A DNA stretch of 64,000 nt from Candidatus Binatus sp. (GCF_030646925.1 NZ_JAUSKL010000087.1:62001-126000); one strand, 5' to 3'; numbered from the stretch's first letter, positions 1 through 10,094 are shown. The notes: generated by a model from the sequence alone, not told the origin. Made by a program: numbers and translations.

Positions 1-252
1 CAACAGAAAGGCGAAGTTGCGAAATTCGCCAGAAAACCTCGCCCCCGCATCGATCACGGCCGCCGGCGGTGCGGAACGTCGCCGGCCGATAATCGTAAAC
101 CAGTTGCTCGCGATAGCAACAATCGCTGCTCCGCACCGGGCCTTTGTACAAGAAACCGACGTGGATTTGAAGGCTCGATTGGCCGCTCGCGACCGCTGGC
201 TGCGGCGAATCGGGGGCCTCGAACCTTGCTGAGAGCGGCAACGGGCGCCGCT
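1..252. other. left-edge segment, no confident gene
   Basis: On the minus strand one frame is open from the glgB stop to the window edge and has GC-rich third positions, but it has no ATG and I do not recognise the peptide. On the plus strand a 71-codon frame starting with TTG at 17 covers the same bases. Either could be a shadow. If the minus frame is real, it would be a gene following glgB on the same strand, cut by the window. Confidence 0.2.
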
Positions 253-2454
253 TCAGGGGGCGGCGAACCAAATCGTGCTGAGCGGCGGCAATTCGATCAT
301 GATCGAGTCGTCGAACTCGTGCCACGGAATCGGCGCCGAATCGACGCCGCCCAGATTGCCAATATTCGAGCCGCCGTACGCGGCCGCGTCGGTGTTGAGT
401 ATCTCGCGATAGCGTCCCGGGCGCGGCACTCCGATCCGCAGATTGCTGCGCATCACGGGCGAGAAATTGCACACGCAGATCACGCGTTCGCCGCGCGCCG
501 GCGCGATCCGCATGAAGGCGATCAGGTTGTCGGCGGCGGCGTCGGCTTCGATCCATCGAAAACCGGACGGCTCGGCATCGGCTTCCCACAGCGCCGGCGT
601 CGCGCGGTACAGGTGATTGAGATCGCGCACCAGCGCCTGCAGCCCGCGATGCTCCGGGTAGTCGAGCAGGTTCCAATCGAGGCTGGCGTCGTGATTCCAT
701 TCGCGCCATTGGCCGAACTCGGCGCCCATGAAGATCAGCTTCTTGCCGCCCCGCGCCCACATGTAGCCGAACAGCGCGCGCTGATTGGCGAGTTGCTGCA
801 CGCGATCGCCCGGCATCTTCGAGAGCAGCGCCCGTTTGCCGTGCACGACTTCGTCATGCGAAATCGGCAGCACGAAATTTTCGCTCCACGCGTACAGCAG
901 GCCGAAGGTGAGATCGCGATGGTGGTATTTGCGGTAGATCGGATCGAGCGCGAAGTACTCGAGCGTATCGTGCATCCAGCCCATGTCCCACTTGAAGCCG
1001 AAGCCGAGGCCGCCTATGAACACCGGACGGCTCACGCCGGTCCACGCCGTCGATTCCTCCGCGATCATCATGATGCCGGGGTTCAGGCGGTACACGTCCT
1101 GGTTGAGTTTCTTGATGAACGACAGCGCGTCGAGATTTTCGCGGCCGCCGTATGCATTGGGAATCCATTCGCCGTCGCGCCGACCGTAGTCGAGATAGAT
1201 CATCGACGCGACCGCATCGACGCGCAATCCGTCAGCGTGAAATTCGCCCAACCAATAGAGCGCGCTGGCGGTAAGAAAACTTCTCACCTCGGCCCGCCCG
1301 TAGTTGAAAATGTAAGTCCCCCAGTCGGGATGATGCCCCTGGCGCGGATCCTGATGCTCGAACAGCGCGGTGCCGTCGAAGCGCCCGAGGCTGAACGCGT
1401 CCTTGGGAAAATGCGCGGGCACCCAATCGAGAATCACGCCGATTCCGCGTTGATGCAGCTCGTCGATCAGATAGCGCAAATCGTCGGGCGTGCCGTAACG
1501 CGCAGTCGGCGCAAAATAGCCGCTGACCTGGTAGCCCCACGAGCCGGTGAACGGATGCTCCATCACGGGCATCAGCTCGACGTGAGTAAATCCCATCTCG
1601 GTCAGATAATCGCCGAGCATCGGCGCTATCTCGCGATACGTGAGCGGACGATCGCCGTCCTCGGGCACGCGCCGCCATGACCCCAGGTGCAGCTCGTAGA
1701 TCGACATCGGACTCTTGACGGCTTCGCGATTCTCCCGCTCCGCGAGCCATCGATCGTCGCGAAATTCGTAGCTCGATTCATACACTACCGACGCGGTCGC
1801 GGGCGGCGCTTCCATGCTCTGCGCAAACGGATCGCACTTCAGGAGCAGCCCGCCGTCGCGCGTGCGAATTTCATATTTGTAGTTGAAACCCGCGCCGGCG
1901 CCGGGAATGAACAGCTCCCAAACCCCCGAGTTGCCGAGCATCCGCATCATGTGCACGCGGCCGTCCCAGCGATTGAAATCGCCGACCACGCTAACGCCAT
2001 TCGCATTCGGCGCCCACACCGCGAACGACACTCCCTTCACGCCGCCCATTTCGCGAACGTGCGAGCCGAGCCGGTCGTAGGCGCGCTCGTGCTTCTGCTC
2101 GCCCCACAAATAAAGATCGACTTCGCCGAGCGTCGGCAGAAACGAATATGGATCGTGAATCGTGATCGATTCGCCGTCCGAATAATGAATCCTCAGTTGG
2201 TATGGAAAGACTTGGCCGTGACCTTCGACGATCGCCTCGAACAGTCCCGCCGGATCGATCATATGCATCGGGCGCGGCGCCTCGCCCGCGACGAGCAATT
2301 CAACCTCCGACGCCGACGGTCGAAACGCACGCACCACCACGCTTTGTCCGCGCGGATGCGCCCCCAGGATCGAATGCGGGTCGTGATGAATCAGCGTCAG
2401 CAGCCGATCGATCTCGTCGCGCTCTTTATGCAGTTCGCTAAGTGCTCGTGACAT
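253..2454 (-). CDS. glgB: 1,4-alpha-glucan branching enzyme GlgB
   Basis: Introduces alpha-1,6 branches into glycogen in the cytoplasm. The 733 residues match the usual family length. The N-terminal half carries the two CBM48-like beta domains; the GH13 barrel follows. Catalytic residues are visible as D413 (in GLRVDAVAS), E466 (in MIAEEST) and D534 (in ISHDEVVHG), with spacing as in E. coli GlgB. The frame runs 50 codons further upstream, but that extension is low-complexity and lacks family similarity, so I chose the ATG at 2454 that gives the normal N-terminus. It is divergent from the MBL gene at 2603 with about 150 bp between them. No other glycogen gene is visible. Confidence 0.95.
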   Translation of the reverse strand: MSRALSELHKERDEIDRLLTLIHHDPHSILGAHPRGQSVVVRAFRPSASEVELLVAGEAPRPMHMIDPAGLFEAIVEGHGQVFPYQLRIHYSDGESITIHDPYSFLPTLGEVDLYLWGEQKHERAYDRLGSHVREMGGVKGVSFAVWAPNANGVSVVGDFNRWDGRVHMMRMLGNSGVWELFIPGAGAGFNYKYEIRTRDGGLLLKCDPFAQSMEAPPATASVVYESSYEFRDDRWLAERENREAVKSPMSIYELHLGSWRRVPEDGDRPLTYREIAPMLGDYLTEMGFTHVELMPVMEHPFTGSWGYQVSGYFAPTARYGTPDDLRYLIDELHQRGIGVILDWVPAHFPKDAFSLGRFDGTALFEHQDPRQGHHPDWGTYIFNYGRAEVRSFLTASALYWLGEFHADGLRVDAVASMIYLDYGRRDGEWIPNAYGGRENLDALSFIKKLNQDVYRLNPGIMMIAEESTAWTGVSRPVFIGGLGFGFKWDMGWMHDTLEYFALDPIYRKYHHRDLTFGLLYAWSENFVLPISHDEVVHGKRALLSKMPGDRVQQLANQRALFGYMWARGGKKLIFMGAEFGQWREWNHDASLDWNLLDYPEHRGLQALVRDLNHLYRATPALWEADAEPSGFRWIEADAAADNLIAFMRIAPARGERVICVCNFSPVMRSNLRIGVPRPGRYREILNTDAAAYGGSNIGNLGGVDSAPIPWHEFDDSIMIELPPLSTIWFAAP

Positions 2455-2602
2455 TACCAATTGCGAATTCCAACATTCAAGTTTAAACGATAGATTGAGT
2501 CGGCGCGACCCGAGCAAGCGGTCGGCGCGCTGCCCGCTCCCCTGCTGGATTGGGCAGCGCGCATAACGGACGATATGGATGTGAAAGGGGGACCGACTAT
2601 CC

Positions 2603-3841
2603 ATGCCGAACGCATATCAGGGCAACAGTTTGTACAGCTTCGATCCAATGATGGGGCAGCTCGAAGTGATCGAGCCGGGGATCGCGATGTTCCACGGCTA
2701 CGCCAACTCCGCATTCGCATACGGGCGCGGCGAGATGCTCGCGGTCGATACCAGCTCGCGGACGATGGGCGCGATGGCGGTCGCGCGAATCCGCGAGGTC
2801 ACCGCCGAGCCGTTCGCGTTCTTGATCTACAGCCACGGGCTTGGCGATCACGCCTTCGGCACCGAGGCGTTCATCCGGGATGCGATTGCGCGCGGATTTG
2901 CGCGGCCAAAGATCTGGGCGCATGAAGATGTCGCCGGACGCTTCGACCTGTTCCGAATGACCCGCGGATGGCACTCGCACGTCAATCGCATGCAGTTCGG
3001 CAACGCCAGCGCGGCCGACGAAATCTTCGGCGACGATACCTTCAGCTATCCGGATCTGACCTATCGCGGCACTCAATTTCTCGATCTTGCGGGAGAGCCC
3101 GTCGAACTGCATCATGCGATGGCCGAAACCGACGACGCGACCTGGGTCTGGATGCCCGCGCGGCGGCTCGCGATGGTTGGCGATCTGATCGTCTCGGCGA
3201 TGCCCAACACCGGCAATCCCAACAAGGCGCAACGCTACACGCTCGAATGGGCGCAGGCGCTCGAACGCATCGCGCACCGAAAACCGCAATACGTGCTGCC
3301 GGGACACGGGCCGGCCTATCAGGGCGAGCAGATGTGCGAGGAGTTGCTCACCGAGACAGCGCGGGCGCTGCGCTACGTGCATGATGAGGTGGTGCAGCGG
3401 CTCAACGCCGGGCAATGGCCGATCGACATCGTCGAGGCGAACATCGCGCTGCCCGACGATCTTGCGGACAAGCCGTTTCTGAAGCCGGTGTATGGCTGCG
3501 TGCCGTTCATCGTGCGCGATGTGATTCGTCGCTACGCCGGATGGTGGAGCGGAGAGCCGTCGCAGATGTTGCCTGCGCCGCGCAGGGAGCATTGCGAGGA
3601 CCTGATCGCGCTATGCGGTCGCGATGCAATCCTCGCGCGGGCGCGATCGCTGATGGAGGCGGGCGAACTCAGGCGGGCGCTGTCGCTGGCGGAGGTCGCG
3701 CTCAATGCCGACAAGGAGGACGCCGAGCCGCGCGCGCTGAATGCGGAAATCCTGGAGGCGATAGTGTCCTCGGAGCGATCGTTTATCGCGCGCAATTTCT
3801 TCGCCGCCGCCGCGAAGCAACTGAGAAATCACGCGATGTGA
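2603..3841 (+). CDS. MBL-fold hydrolase with alkylsulfatase-like C-terminal part
   Basis: 412 residues. The N-terminal ~270 residues look like a metallo-beta-lactamase fold of the alkyl sulfatase type; the rest resembles the helical dimerisation region of that family (about 275-350) plus a TPR-like helical tail. The metal box reads SHGLGDHAFG, so the middle His of HxHxDH is replaced by Leu. Other expected ligand positions are present: HH near 170, the Asp in VGDLIVS, and PGHGPAYQG. Start is the ATG at 2603 with a purine-rich stretch (AAGGGGG) about 12 bases upstream. Substrate unknown; sulfate or carboxylic ester hydrolysis is plausible. Divergent from glgB. Confidence 0.75.
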   Translation: MPNAYQGNSLYSFDPMMGQLEVIEPGIAMFHGYANSAFAYGRGEMLAVDTSSRTMGAMAVARIREVTAEPFAFLIYSHGLGDHAFGTEAFIRDAIARGFARPKIWAHEDVAGRFDLFRMTRGWHSHVNRMQFGNASAADEIFGDDTFSYPDLTYRGTQFLDLAGEPVELHHAMAETDDATWVWMPARRLAMVGDLIVSAMPNTGNPNKAQRYTLEWAQALERIAHRKPQYVLPGHGPAYQGEQMCEELLTETARALRYVHDEVVQRLNAGQWPIDIVEANIALPDDLADKPFLKPVYGCVPFIVRDVIRRYAGWWSGEPSQMLPAPRREHCEDLIALCGRDAILARARSLMEAGELRRALSLAEVALNADKEDAEPRALNAEILEAIVSSERSFIARNFFAAAAKQLRNHAM

Positions 3842-3927
3842 CCGCGCCCGGCGCATACGGTTGCACCGCCGCGCGAAAGCCTTATGCTGATTCCGTCTAA
3901 GTTCAGGAACTAGATGGGACGGTAACC

Positions 3928-4860
3928 ATGAAGGAAAAAGAGATCGAAGGATCTCTCTGGGACGTGTTTATCCACGTGCTAGCGGTGATAGCACTTTATG
4001 TGAGCATCGTGGGCGCGCTCACGGTGCTGTTTCAATACGTGAATCTCTCGTTAACTGACACGGCGGATGTCGAGGTCGACGTTAGGGATCGAATCCGATG
4101 GGGCGTGGCGTCATTGCTGATCTTTTTTCCCGCTTATGTATGGGCGTGGCGCTTGATCGAGATGGACCTGAGCGAGAACCCGGAGAAAAAGAAACTATGG
4201 GTGCGCACTTGTCCCATCTATCTCACCTTGTTTCTCGCAGGGCTGCTCGCGCTATCGGATCTCGCCTGCCTCGTCTACTACTTCATGAGCGGCGACCTGA
4301 CGTCGCGTTTCTTGCTGAAGGTTATCGCAGTTTTGCTGGTCTCGGGTGCGGTTCTGTGGTTCTATCTGAGCGCTCTCCGCCGCGTCCCCGGCCCGCTACC
4401 GAGCGCGACCCGCGCCTTTGCGTACGCTACCTTTTTGCTCGTTGGACTACTCGTGATCGCCGGCTTTGCGACGGCGGGATCTCCGTCGCGCGCGCATCTT
4501 GCTCGCCTGGATGTTACACGGATAGAGAACCTGCAGGATATTCAACGAGAAATCGTTGAATACTGGCAGAATAAGATGGCGCTCCCAACCTCATTGGATC
4601 AGCTCAGCGATTCGATCTCGGGGTTCTCGCCGCCGCGCGACCCGGCTACCAGTGCATCATATGGCTATCATGCGGTCAGCCCTACTTCGTTCGAACTCTG
4701 CGCGGACTTTGCACTGAGAGATTTCGACACTGAGCACACGCTACCTTCCTGGACGCGAATGAGACTTGGTAAAATATACTGGAACCACGAGGCGGGACAT
4801 TTCTGCTTTTCACGAACAATAGATCCCGCTCGTCATCCGCCCCACAAGCCCGAGGCCTAG
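3928..4860 (+). CDS. polytopic membrane protein, DUF5671-like
   Basis: 310 residues. Five hydrophobic segments are visible at about 12-35, 55-75, 90-113, 120-145 and 160-182, followed by a soluble C-terminal part of about 125 residues. The arrangement and the WRLIEMDLSENPEKKKLW linker resemble DUF5671 proteins, but I cannot assign a function. Start is the ATG at 3928; GGGACGG lies upstream. It stands alone between an MBL gene and tRNA-Leu. The 195 bp behind it hold nothing I recognise. Confidence 0.65.
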   Translation: MKEKEIEGSLWDVFIHVLAVIALYVSIVGALTVLFQYVNLSLTDTADVEVDVRDRIRWGVASLLIFFPAYVWAWRLIEMDLSENPEKKKLWVRTCPIYLTLFLAGLLALSDLACLVYYFMSGDLTSRFLLKVIAVLLVSGAVLWFYLSALRRVPGPLPSATRAFAYATFLLVGLLVIAGFATAGSPSRAHLARLDVTRIENLQDIQREIVEYWQNKMALPTSLDQLSDSISGFSPPRDPATSASYGYHAVSPTSFELCADFALRDFDTEHTLPSWTRMRLGKIYWNHEAGHFCFSRTIDPARHPPHKPEA

Positions 4861-5055
4861 GCCGGACCGGCTTGATTAACAGAGACGGCTGCTTACACCC
4901 GGTTGGATTTGGCGCTCTCCCTAGAAGCACCTTAACGCTCATCTTTGTGAATAGGAAGACGACTTAGAGGTCGTTAACGGACTTTCTGCTTCACCGACAT
5001 CGCTGTATCGGTTATTTCTATCCTCTCGGATCTCTCATATGATGATTGCATCTTC

Positions 5056-5136
5056 GCGAGAGTGGCGGAATGGCAGACGCGCTGGACTTAGGATCCAGTG
5101 CCGCAAGGCGTGGGGGTTCAAGTCCCCCCTCTCGCA
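5056..5136 (+). tRNA. tRNA-Leu (anticodon TAG)
   Basis: Acceptor GCGAGAG pairs with CTCTCGC and is followed by discriminator A. The anticodon stem CTGGA/TCCAG encloses loop CTTAGGA, giving anticodon TAG, which reads CTA/CTN Leu codons. A long variable arm (GCC-GCAA-GGC) and T arm GGGGG-TTCAAGT-CCCCC complete a type II tRNA. CCA is not encoded. Confidence 0.97.
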
Positions 5137-5188
5137 TCAGCCAGAGCCGCTGCAAGCGCTCCAGGCATAGTAGTTTTGAAGTTCGGCG

Positions 5189-5446
5189 ATGCGTCTTCAA
5201 TCGAGCAGCCAGGCCAATCGGATCATCACCGCCGTGGTTGGTTCGACGCTCCTGATCGTCGGCGTCGCGATGCTGGCACTACCGGGGCCGGGCTGGATCG
5301 TTATCTTTTTTGGCCTCACGATCCTGAGCGCGGAATTCCTCTGGGCGCGGCTGCTGCTGAGACGTCTCAAGCAAGCCGGTCAAAAAGCCAGCGACATGGT
5401 TTCTCCGTCGCGTGCAGTTAACAGTGAAAGCAGCAAAGTGAGATGA
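5189..5446 (+). CDS. small membrane protein, PGPGW family
   Basis: 85 residues with two hydrophobic segments (about 10-28 and 34-52) joined by [11 protein letters not shown], the signature of the putative transmembrane PGPGW family (function unknown). The C-terminus is short and basic. It starts at an ATG 53 bp behind tRNA-Leu and may share its transcript. Member of an uncharacterised inner-membrane family. Confidence 0.8.
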   Translation: MRLQSSSQANRIITAVVGSTLLIVGVAMLALPGPGWIVIFFGLTILSAEFLWARLLLRRLKQAGQKASDMVSPSRAVNSESSKVR

Positions 5447-5506
5447 ATCGCGATCGCATCAACCTCGAGTAACAATAGTGATCCGGCGCGACCTTGGTGC
5501 GGTGAG

Positions 5507-6385
5507 TCAGGCGAGACCCGGACGAACTTCGGAATCGAAACGATCGAGGAAGTTGTCGATGGAATCGCCGCCGATCGGAGTCACCAGCAATTCCTGGACG
5601 CCCAGCGCCGCGAAGCGATTCAAGTAGTCGGTCAACTCGGCGGGCGGCGCAAGGATACCTTCGACGTAGCCGCCCGTCTCGGTCCATCGCGGCGCAAATC
5701 CAACATAGACCCGATGACTGATCGCGAAGCCGGCCAGGTCGCGATTTCGGCGCGCCGCGATCTCGCGAATCCAGGTGATCCGGTCGGCGAGCTGTTCGGG
5801 CTTCATCCGCGTGCCATGCCATCCGTCACCCAGTTCGACGGCGCGGCGAATCGCGCGGCGGCTGATCCCGCCGACCCAAATCGGGATGTTGCCCGCCTGT
5901 GGACGGGGACCGAACCGCATTCCGCTCAGATTGAAAAATTCGCCGTGATACTCCGGCACGTCGGCCGACCACATCGCGCGCATCAAGCTGATCGCCTCAT
6001 CGGTATAGGCGCCGCGGCGCTCGAATGACACGCCGAGCGCGCTGAACTCCGCTTCCAGCCATCCGCTTGCAACCCCCGCGATAATCCGCCCCGACGAGAG
6101 GCAGTCCAGCGTCGCGAGCTCTTTGGCCAGATGGATTGCGTTTCGATACGGAACGACGATCACGCTGGTGGCGAGTTTGATTCGGCTCGTCAGCGCGGCA
6201 ACGTAGGCGAGCGTCGCGACCGGCTCCATAATTTCGATCGCGGGCAGGCGGCCGCTGGACGCCGGCACCAGTAGATGATCGCTCACCCAGATCGTTTCGT
6301 AGCCGCTTTGCTCAGCGCGAATCGCGATCCGCGCGATGTCGCTCGCGGAGCCGCCGATTTGCGGCAAATGAATTCCGATCTTCAT
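5507..6385 (-). CDS. LLM class F420/flavin-dependent oxidoreductase
   Basis: 292 residues, normal for the luciferase-like monooxygenase family (TIM barrel using F420 or FMN). Signatures: MKIGIHLPQIGG start strand, ETIWVSDHLL, LDCLSSGRIIAGVASGW and PIWVGGISRRA. The ATG at 6385 is chosen over an upstream one because AGGAGG sits just ahead of it and the protein then begins with the first barrel strand. Substrate cannot be read. It lies 16 bp downstream of the secreted protein gene, so it probably ends the nadE operon. Confidence 0.88.
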   Translation of the reverse strand: MKIGIHLPQIGGSASDIARIAIRAEQSGYETIWVSDHLLVPASSGRLPAIEIMEPVATLAYVAALTSRIKLATSVIVVPYRNAIHLAKELATLDCLSSGRIIAGVASGWLEAEFSALGVSFERRGAYTDEAISLMRAMWSADVPEYHGEFFNLSGMRFGPRPQAGNIPIWVGGISRRAIRRAVELGDGWHGTRMKPEQLADRITWIREIAARRNRDLAGFAISHRVYVGFAPRWTETGGYVEGILAPPAELTDYLNRFAALGVQELLVTPIGGDSIDNFLDRFDSEVRPGLA

Positions 6386-6401
6386 CGCGCCTCCTAAGGA
6401 T

Positions 6402-7178
6402 TCAATGCGGCTTCGCGCTGGCGAGCATCGCAACTACCTGCCGCGCGGTGCCGATATCCACGTTCAGAGACTCCGCCGCTAGCTTCCATGCGTTGGCCTG
6501 ATCGTTTTTCGCGAGGTACGCGCGGATCCGCGCCGCTAGCGACTCGTCAACGCGCGCATAAGCCTCCTTCGCGCGAGCCTCAGTGCTTTGCGAGCTAGCT
6601 GATTTGACTTTGTTGAGGCGATCCATGCCAAGTTGGGTCGGACATGGCGCCGTCTCGTACCACTTGCCGTCCTGCTGACCTATCATCCGGTTCAGCGTGA
6701 TATCGCCGCGCTCCGCATTGTTGAATTGAATCTCAAGAACGTAAGTAGGCGCGACCGGATAGGTGCGGAATTTCGAATCGATAGATGCGTTAAGCGATAG
6801 CTTCGCGACACTTAGCCGATGGCGCTCGGGAATCGAATAGCGAAAGTGCTTCTTGAGCCAGCTATTCAGGTACGCCTGCCTGCTCTGATCGAAGCATGCC
6901 AGCGCCTCAGGTGCGACTAGTTTTTTAAGCTCAACGACGTCCTTCTTTCGGATCGCGGCAACCATCCGCTCGCCGAATTGGTGTTGCTCGGGCGTTATCT
7001 CCGCGGGCGTATCCTCGGTCATCGAGTCCTGTGCGCTACTATCGGCCGCCGACGTTGGCGCTCGATGCACTAGCGCCGGAAGCTGCGGTGGCGACGCCGC
7101 CGAATCGCCCGCCAGCGCGATCCCGCTGAGCGCGGCGAGCGCGATCGCGAGCATCGCAGATGCGCGCCGCACGCTCAC
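6402..7178 (-). CDS. secreted protein of unknown function
   Basis: About 258 residues. The GTG at 7178 overlaps the nadE stop as GTGA, which suggests translational coupling; the frame stays open a little further upstream inside nadE. The N-terminus has an Arg-rich n-region and a hydrophobic core ([15 protein letters not shown]), a signal peptide. The mature part has a Pro/Ser/Ala-rich linker, then a globular region with two Cys (ACFDQS and APCPTQ) that could form a disulfide, and a helical C-terminus. No family recognised. Between nadE and an LLM oxidoreductase. Confidence 0.65.
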   Translation of the reverse strand: MSVRRASAMLAIALAALSGIALAGDSAASPPQLPALVHRAPTSAADSSAQDSMTEDTPAEITPEQHQFGERMVAAIRKKDVVELKKLVAPEALACFDQSRQAYLNSWLKKHFRYSIPERHRLSVAKLSLNASIDSKFRTYPVAPTYVLEIQFNNAERGDITLNRMIGQQDGKWYETAPCPTQLGMDRLNKVKSASSQSTEARAKEAYARVDESLAARIRAYLAKNDQANAWKLAAESLNVDIGTARQVVAMLASAKPH

Positions 7179-9235
7179 TCGTGGTCGGGAATCAATTTCA
7201 GTTGTTCGATCCACGCGGTGGCTTCACTGTCCGACGGCGCGCGATAGTCGCCGCGCGGCGACAGCGATCCGCCCGATCCAACTTTGGGCGCGTTCGGGAT
7301 GCAACTGCGCTTGAACTGGCTCAGCCGGAAGAAGCGATAGAGAAAGGTGTGCAGGTGCGCCTTGATCGTCGCGACATCGTACTGATGGCGATTCTCCGGC
7401 GCGATCCCCGGCCATCGCCCGGCTTCCTTGTCGCGCCACGCATGATGCGCCAAATAGGCGACCTTCGGCGGCGGATAGCCAAAGCGCAAAATGTAGTAGA
7501 GAAAAAAATCGTGCAGCTCGTATGGCCCAATCGTCGCCTCCGTGTCATGCGTCGGATGACCGTCGTCGTTAGTGCCGGGAATCAATTCGGGACTGATCGG
7601 CGTGCTCAGGATGTCGAGCAGCGTCTTGCTCGCGTCGCGGCCGAGGCTCTGATTTTCCGCCACCCATCGAATCACGTGCTGGATAAGGGTTTTCGGCACG
7701 CTCGCGTTGACGCTGTAGTGCGACATGTGATCGCCCACGCCGTAGGTGCACCAGCCGAGCGCGAGCTCGCTTAAGTCGCCGGTGCCTACCACCAATCCCG
7801 CATGCAGGTTCGCCAGCCTGAACAGATGACTGGTGCGCTCGCCCGCCTGCACGTTCTCGAAAGTGACGTCGTAAATTTCCTTGCCTTCGGCGAACGGATG
7901 CTCGAGGTCGCGCAGCATCTGCATGCAGCTTTCGCGGATGTCGATCTTCTCGGCCTTGCAGCCGAGCGCCTTCATCAGGCGATTCGCCTGCTCGAGCGTG
8001 CGCTCGCTGGTCGCGAACCCGGGCATCGTGACGGCGTAGATATTTTTCGCTGAATGCCCGAGCCGCTGCATCGCGCGCGCGCATACCAAGAGCGCATGCG
8101 TCGAATCGATTCCGCCGCTGACGCCGATTACGACGCGCTCGAGCCCGGTCGAGCGGAGCCGCGTCGCGAGTCCCTGCACCTGGATTTCGAACACTTCGGA
8201 GCATCGCTCGTCGCGCGTCGCCGGGTCCGACGGCACGTACGGAAAGCGCTCGTAAATGCGCTCCGGAATCATCTTCGCGCGGCGCGGCAATTCAGTCGTG
8301 AACGCGATCCGGCGAAAGCGCCTGAGCTTGTCGAGTTCGCGCTGCGCGTTGAGGCCGAAGGTATTCTGGCGCATCCGCTCCTGCGACAACCGCTCGAGGT
8401 CGATCTCCGAGCAGACCAGTTGCGGCTCATCCTTGAATCGTTCCGTCTCCGCCAGGATATTGCCGTTCTCCGCGATCAGCCCGTGGCCATCCCACGCGAG
8501 ATCGGTGGTCGATTCGCCCGGCCCCGCCGCCGAGTACAGGTACGCCGCGATACATCGCGCCGACTGGCTGCTCACCAGCGTCCGCCGGTAATCCGCCTTG
8601 CCGACGGTGATATTCGAGGCCGACAAATTCAGCAGCATTGTCGCGCCCGCCAACGCCGCATACGACGACGGCGAAATCGGCACCCACAGGTCTTCGCAGA
8701 TTTCCGCATGGATACTCAGCCACGGCTGATCCTCATGCTGGAAAATCAGGTTGTTGCCGAACGGCAGCCCGCGTTGACCCAGCAAATCGATCTCGTCGCG
8801 CGTCGCCGCGTCAGCCGACGTGAACTGGCGCGCCTCGTAGAATTCGCGATAGTTCGGCAGATTGGTCTTCGGCACGACGCCCAGAATCCTGCCGCGGCTG
8901 ATGAAGACCGCGCAGTTGAACAGGTGATGATCGATCGCGAGCGGGGAGCCGACAACGGCCAGGATCGGCAGCTTGGCGCTCGCCTCGACGATCGCGGCGA
9001 TACCGGCGAGGCATCCGTCGAGCAGCGCGCGCTGCTGGAACAAATCGTCGCACGAGTAGGCGCTGATCCCCATTTCCGGAAAAAGCGCGAGCACCGCTTT
9101 GCGCTCAGCCGCCTGCTTGAGCAGCGCGATGGTTTGTTCGCTATTGAAGGCTGGGTCGGCGACGCGGATCGCCGGCACGCCGATCGCGACGCGCACGAAA
9201 TCGTGGCTATAGAAGTTGAAGAAATTTCCCGTCAC
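7175..9235 (-). CDS. nadE: glutamine-dependent NAD+ synthetase
   Basis: Converts deamido-NAD+ to NAD+ using ammonia from glutamine. 686 residues, the length of the fused bacterial type. The N-terminal nitrilase-like glutaminase domain (about 10-290) carries E54 (LFPEMG), K123 (VPKTNL) and C180 (AEICEDL). The ATP-pyrophosphatase domain starts near 350 with the P-loop SGGIDS at 373-378. Start is the ATG at 9235. It is followed by a GTGA-coupled secreted protein gene and an LLM oxidoreductase on the same strand. Confidence 0.95.
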   Translation of the reverse strand: MTGNFFNFYSHDFVRVAIGVPAIRVADPAFNSEQTIALLKQAAERKAVLALFPEMGISAYSCDDLFQQRALLDGCLAGIAAIVEASAKLPILAVVGSPLAIDHHLFNCAVFISRGRILGVVPKTNLPNYREFYEARQFTSADAATRDEIDLLGQRGLPFGNNLIFQHEDQPWLSIHAEICEDLWVPISPSSYAALAGATMLLNLSASNITVGKADYRRTLVSSQSARCIAAYLYSAAGPGESTTDLAWDGHGLIAENGNILAETERFKDEPQLVCSEIDLERLSQERMRQNTFGLNAQRELDKLRRFRRIAFTTELPRRAKMIPERIYERFPYVPSDPATRDERCSEVFEIQVQGLATRLRSTGLERVVIGVSGGIDSTHALLVCARAMQRLGHSAKNIYAVTMPGFATSERTLEQANRLMKALGCKAEKIDIRESCMQMLRDLEHPFAEGKEIYDVTFENVQAGERTSHLFRLANLHAGLVVGTGDLSELALGWCTYGVGDHMSHYSVNASVPKTLIQHVIRWVAENQSLGRDASKTLLDILSTPISPELIPGTNDDGHPTHDTEATIGPYELHDFFLYYILRFGYPPPKVAYLAHHAWRDKEAGRWPGIAPENRHQYDVATIKAHLHTFLYRFFRLSQFKRSCIPNAPKVGSGGSLSPRGDYRAPSDSEATAWIEQLKLIPDHE

Positions 9236-9419
9236 TTCGTCTCCGCCGCTGACGAATCGCGCATCATCTTCTGCGCCAAGCGCCGCGGCCGATTTTTATC
9301 CGCTGCATGCCGCGCCGGGCGTTCCACCGGCTCGTTTGCGCGCGTCATTAACGATGACTCTGCCGCTTGTTTCGGGCTGGTACAAGATGGGTCACCTGGC
9401 GCCCGCGCCCGCCGGAGGG

Positions 9420-9517
9420 CGAGTCGCCGCTCTGATACCTCGCCCGTTACTTTACGGGAGAGGGCGCCGAAGTCGCGGAACGCTACGAGGCAGGTGAGGG
9501 TGCCGGATCGCCTGCTA
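9420..9517 (+). repeat. short interspersed repeat, left arm of the DUF559 cassette
   Basis: About 98 bp holding two imperfect hairpins: CCTCGCCCGT...ACGGGAGAGG, and GTCGCG-GAA-CGCTAC. The inner end, GGATCGCCTGCTA, runs into the stop codon of the DUF559 gene. The same sequence is found inverted at 9948-10048, and related gene-less copies are at 26958-27082. Confidence 0.85.
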
Positions 9518-9910
9518 ACGCACTTTCGCTCGATTGCCATCGATCTCAGCAAGCACCCGCGCGATTTCTTCGACTAGAGCATCCACGCCGGTCATCACGT
9601 CGGAGTTCCAGAAACGGAGGACCCTGAATCCCAAGCTCTCGAGGTGCCTGGTTCGGGCGTCGTCGTAGCGCTTGAGCTGATCGAGATGCTGTTCGCCGTC
9701 GAGCTCGACTATCAGCCGCGCTTTGACGCAGCAGAAATCGGCGATGAAATCATCGATCGGAACTTGTCTTCGAAATTTCCAATTCTCGAGAGCTCGATTC
9801 CGCAGGATCGACCAGAGCCGCTTTTCCGCATCGGTGGCTTCGCGACGCATCTTGCGCGCGCGGGCGAGATCTTTGCTCGAGGTCAATCGCGGTGGAACGA
9901 AATCGGGCAT
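9515..9910 (-). CDS. DUF559-type endonuclease-like protein
   Basis: 131 residues, typical for the DUF559 family related to very-short-patch-repair (Vsr)-like PD-(D/E)XK nucleases. Visible: RREATDAEKRLWSILRNR, KFRRQVPIDDFIADFC, the acidic strand LIVELDGEQH and LGFRVLRFWNSDV. The D/E and QH positions match the family's presumed active site. The ATG at 9910 is preferred to the TTG at 9928. The stop codon lies inside an inverted repeat whose other arm starts 38 bp upstream of the ATG, so the gene fills the space between the arms. Possible role: strand nicking linked to repeat movement (inference). Confidence 0.85.
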   Translation of the reverse strand: MPDFVPPRLTSSKDLARARKMRREATDAEKRLWSILRNRALENWKFRRQVPIDDFIADFCCVKARLIVELDGEQHLDQLKRYDDARTRHLESLGFRVLRFWNSDVMTGVDALVEEIARVLAEIDGNRAKVR

Positions 9911-9947
9911 GGATGAAGAATCGCACAATATGCTAGCAGCGGTGAAC

Positions 9948-10048
9948 TAGCAGGCGATCCAGCACCCTCACCTACCTCGTCGCGTTCCGCGACTTCGTCC
10001 TCCTCTCCCCTAAAATAACGGGCGAGGTAAAGAAGAGGCGCCGACTCG
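9948..10048 (-). repeat. short interspersed repeat, right arm of the DUF559 cassette
   Basis: Reverse complement of the 9420-9517 repeat, near-identical over about 80 bp from TAGCAGGCGATCC outward, then weaker to CGACTCG at 10042-10048. Its second hairpin, GTCGCG-GAA-CGCGAC, is perfect. Together with the left arm it brackets the DUF559 gene. Confidence 0.85.
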
Positions 10049-10094
10049 TATTGTCAGCTTGCAAGAGCGGCGAATTGCTGCCCCCCTCTCTTTT

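Noticed and set aside
226-1680. 484-codon plus-strand open frame
   Set aside because: It lies antisense to glgB, which has full catalytic motifs; Arg/His/Pro-rich composition is typical of a shadow frame in GC-rich DNA.
8054-9577. 507-codon plus-strand open frame
   Set aside because: Antisense to nadE with no recognisable domain; its end also crosses a repeat.
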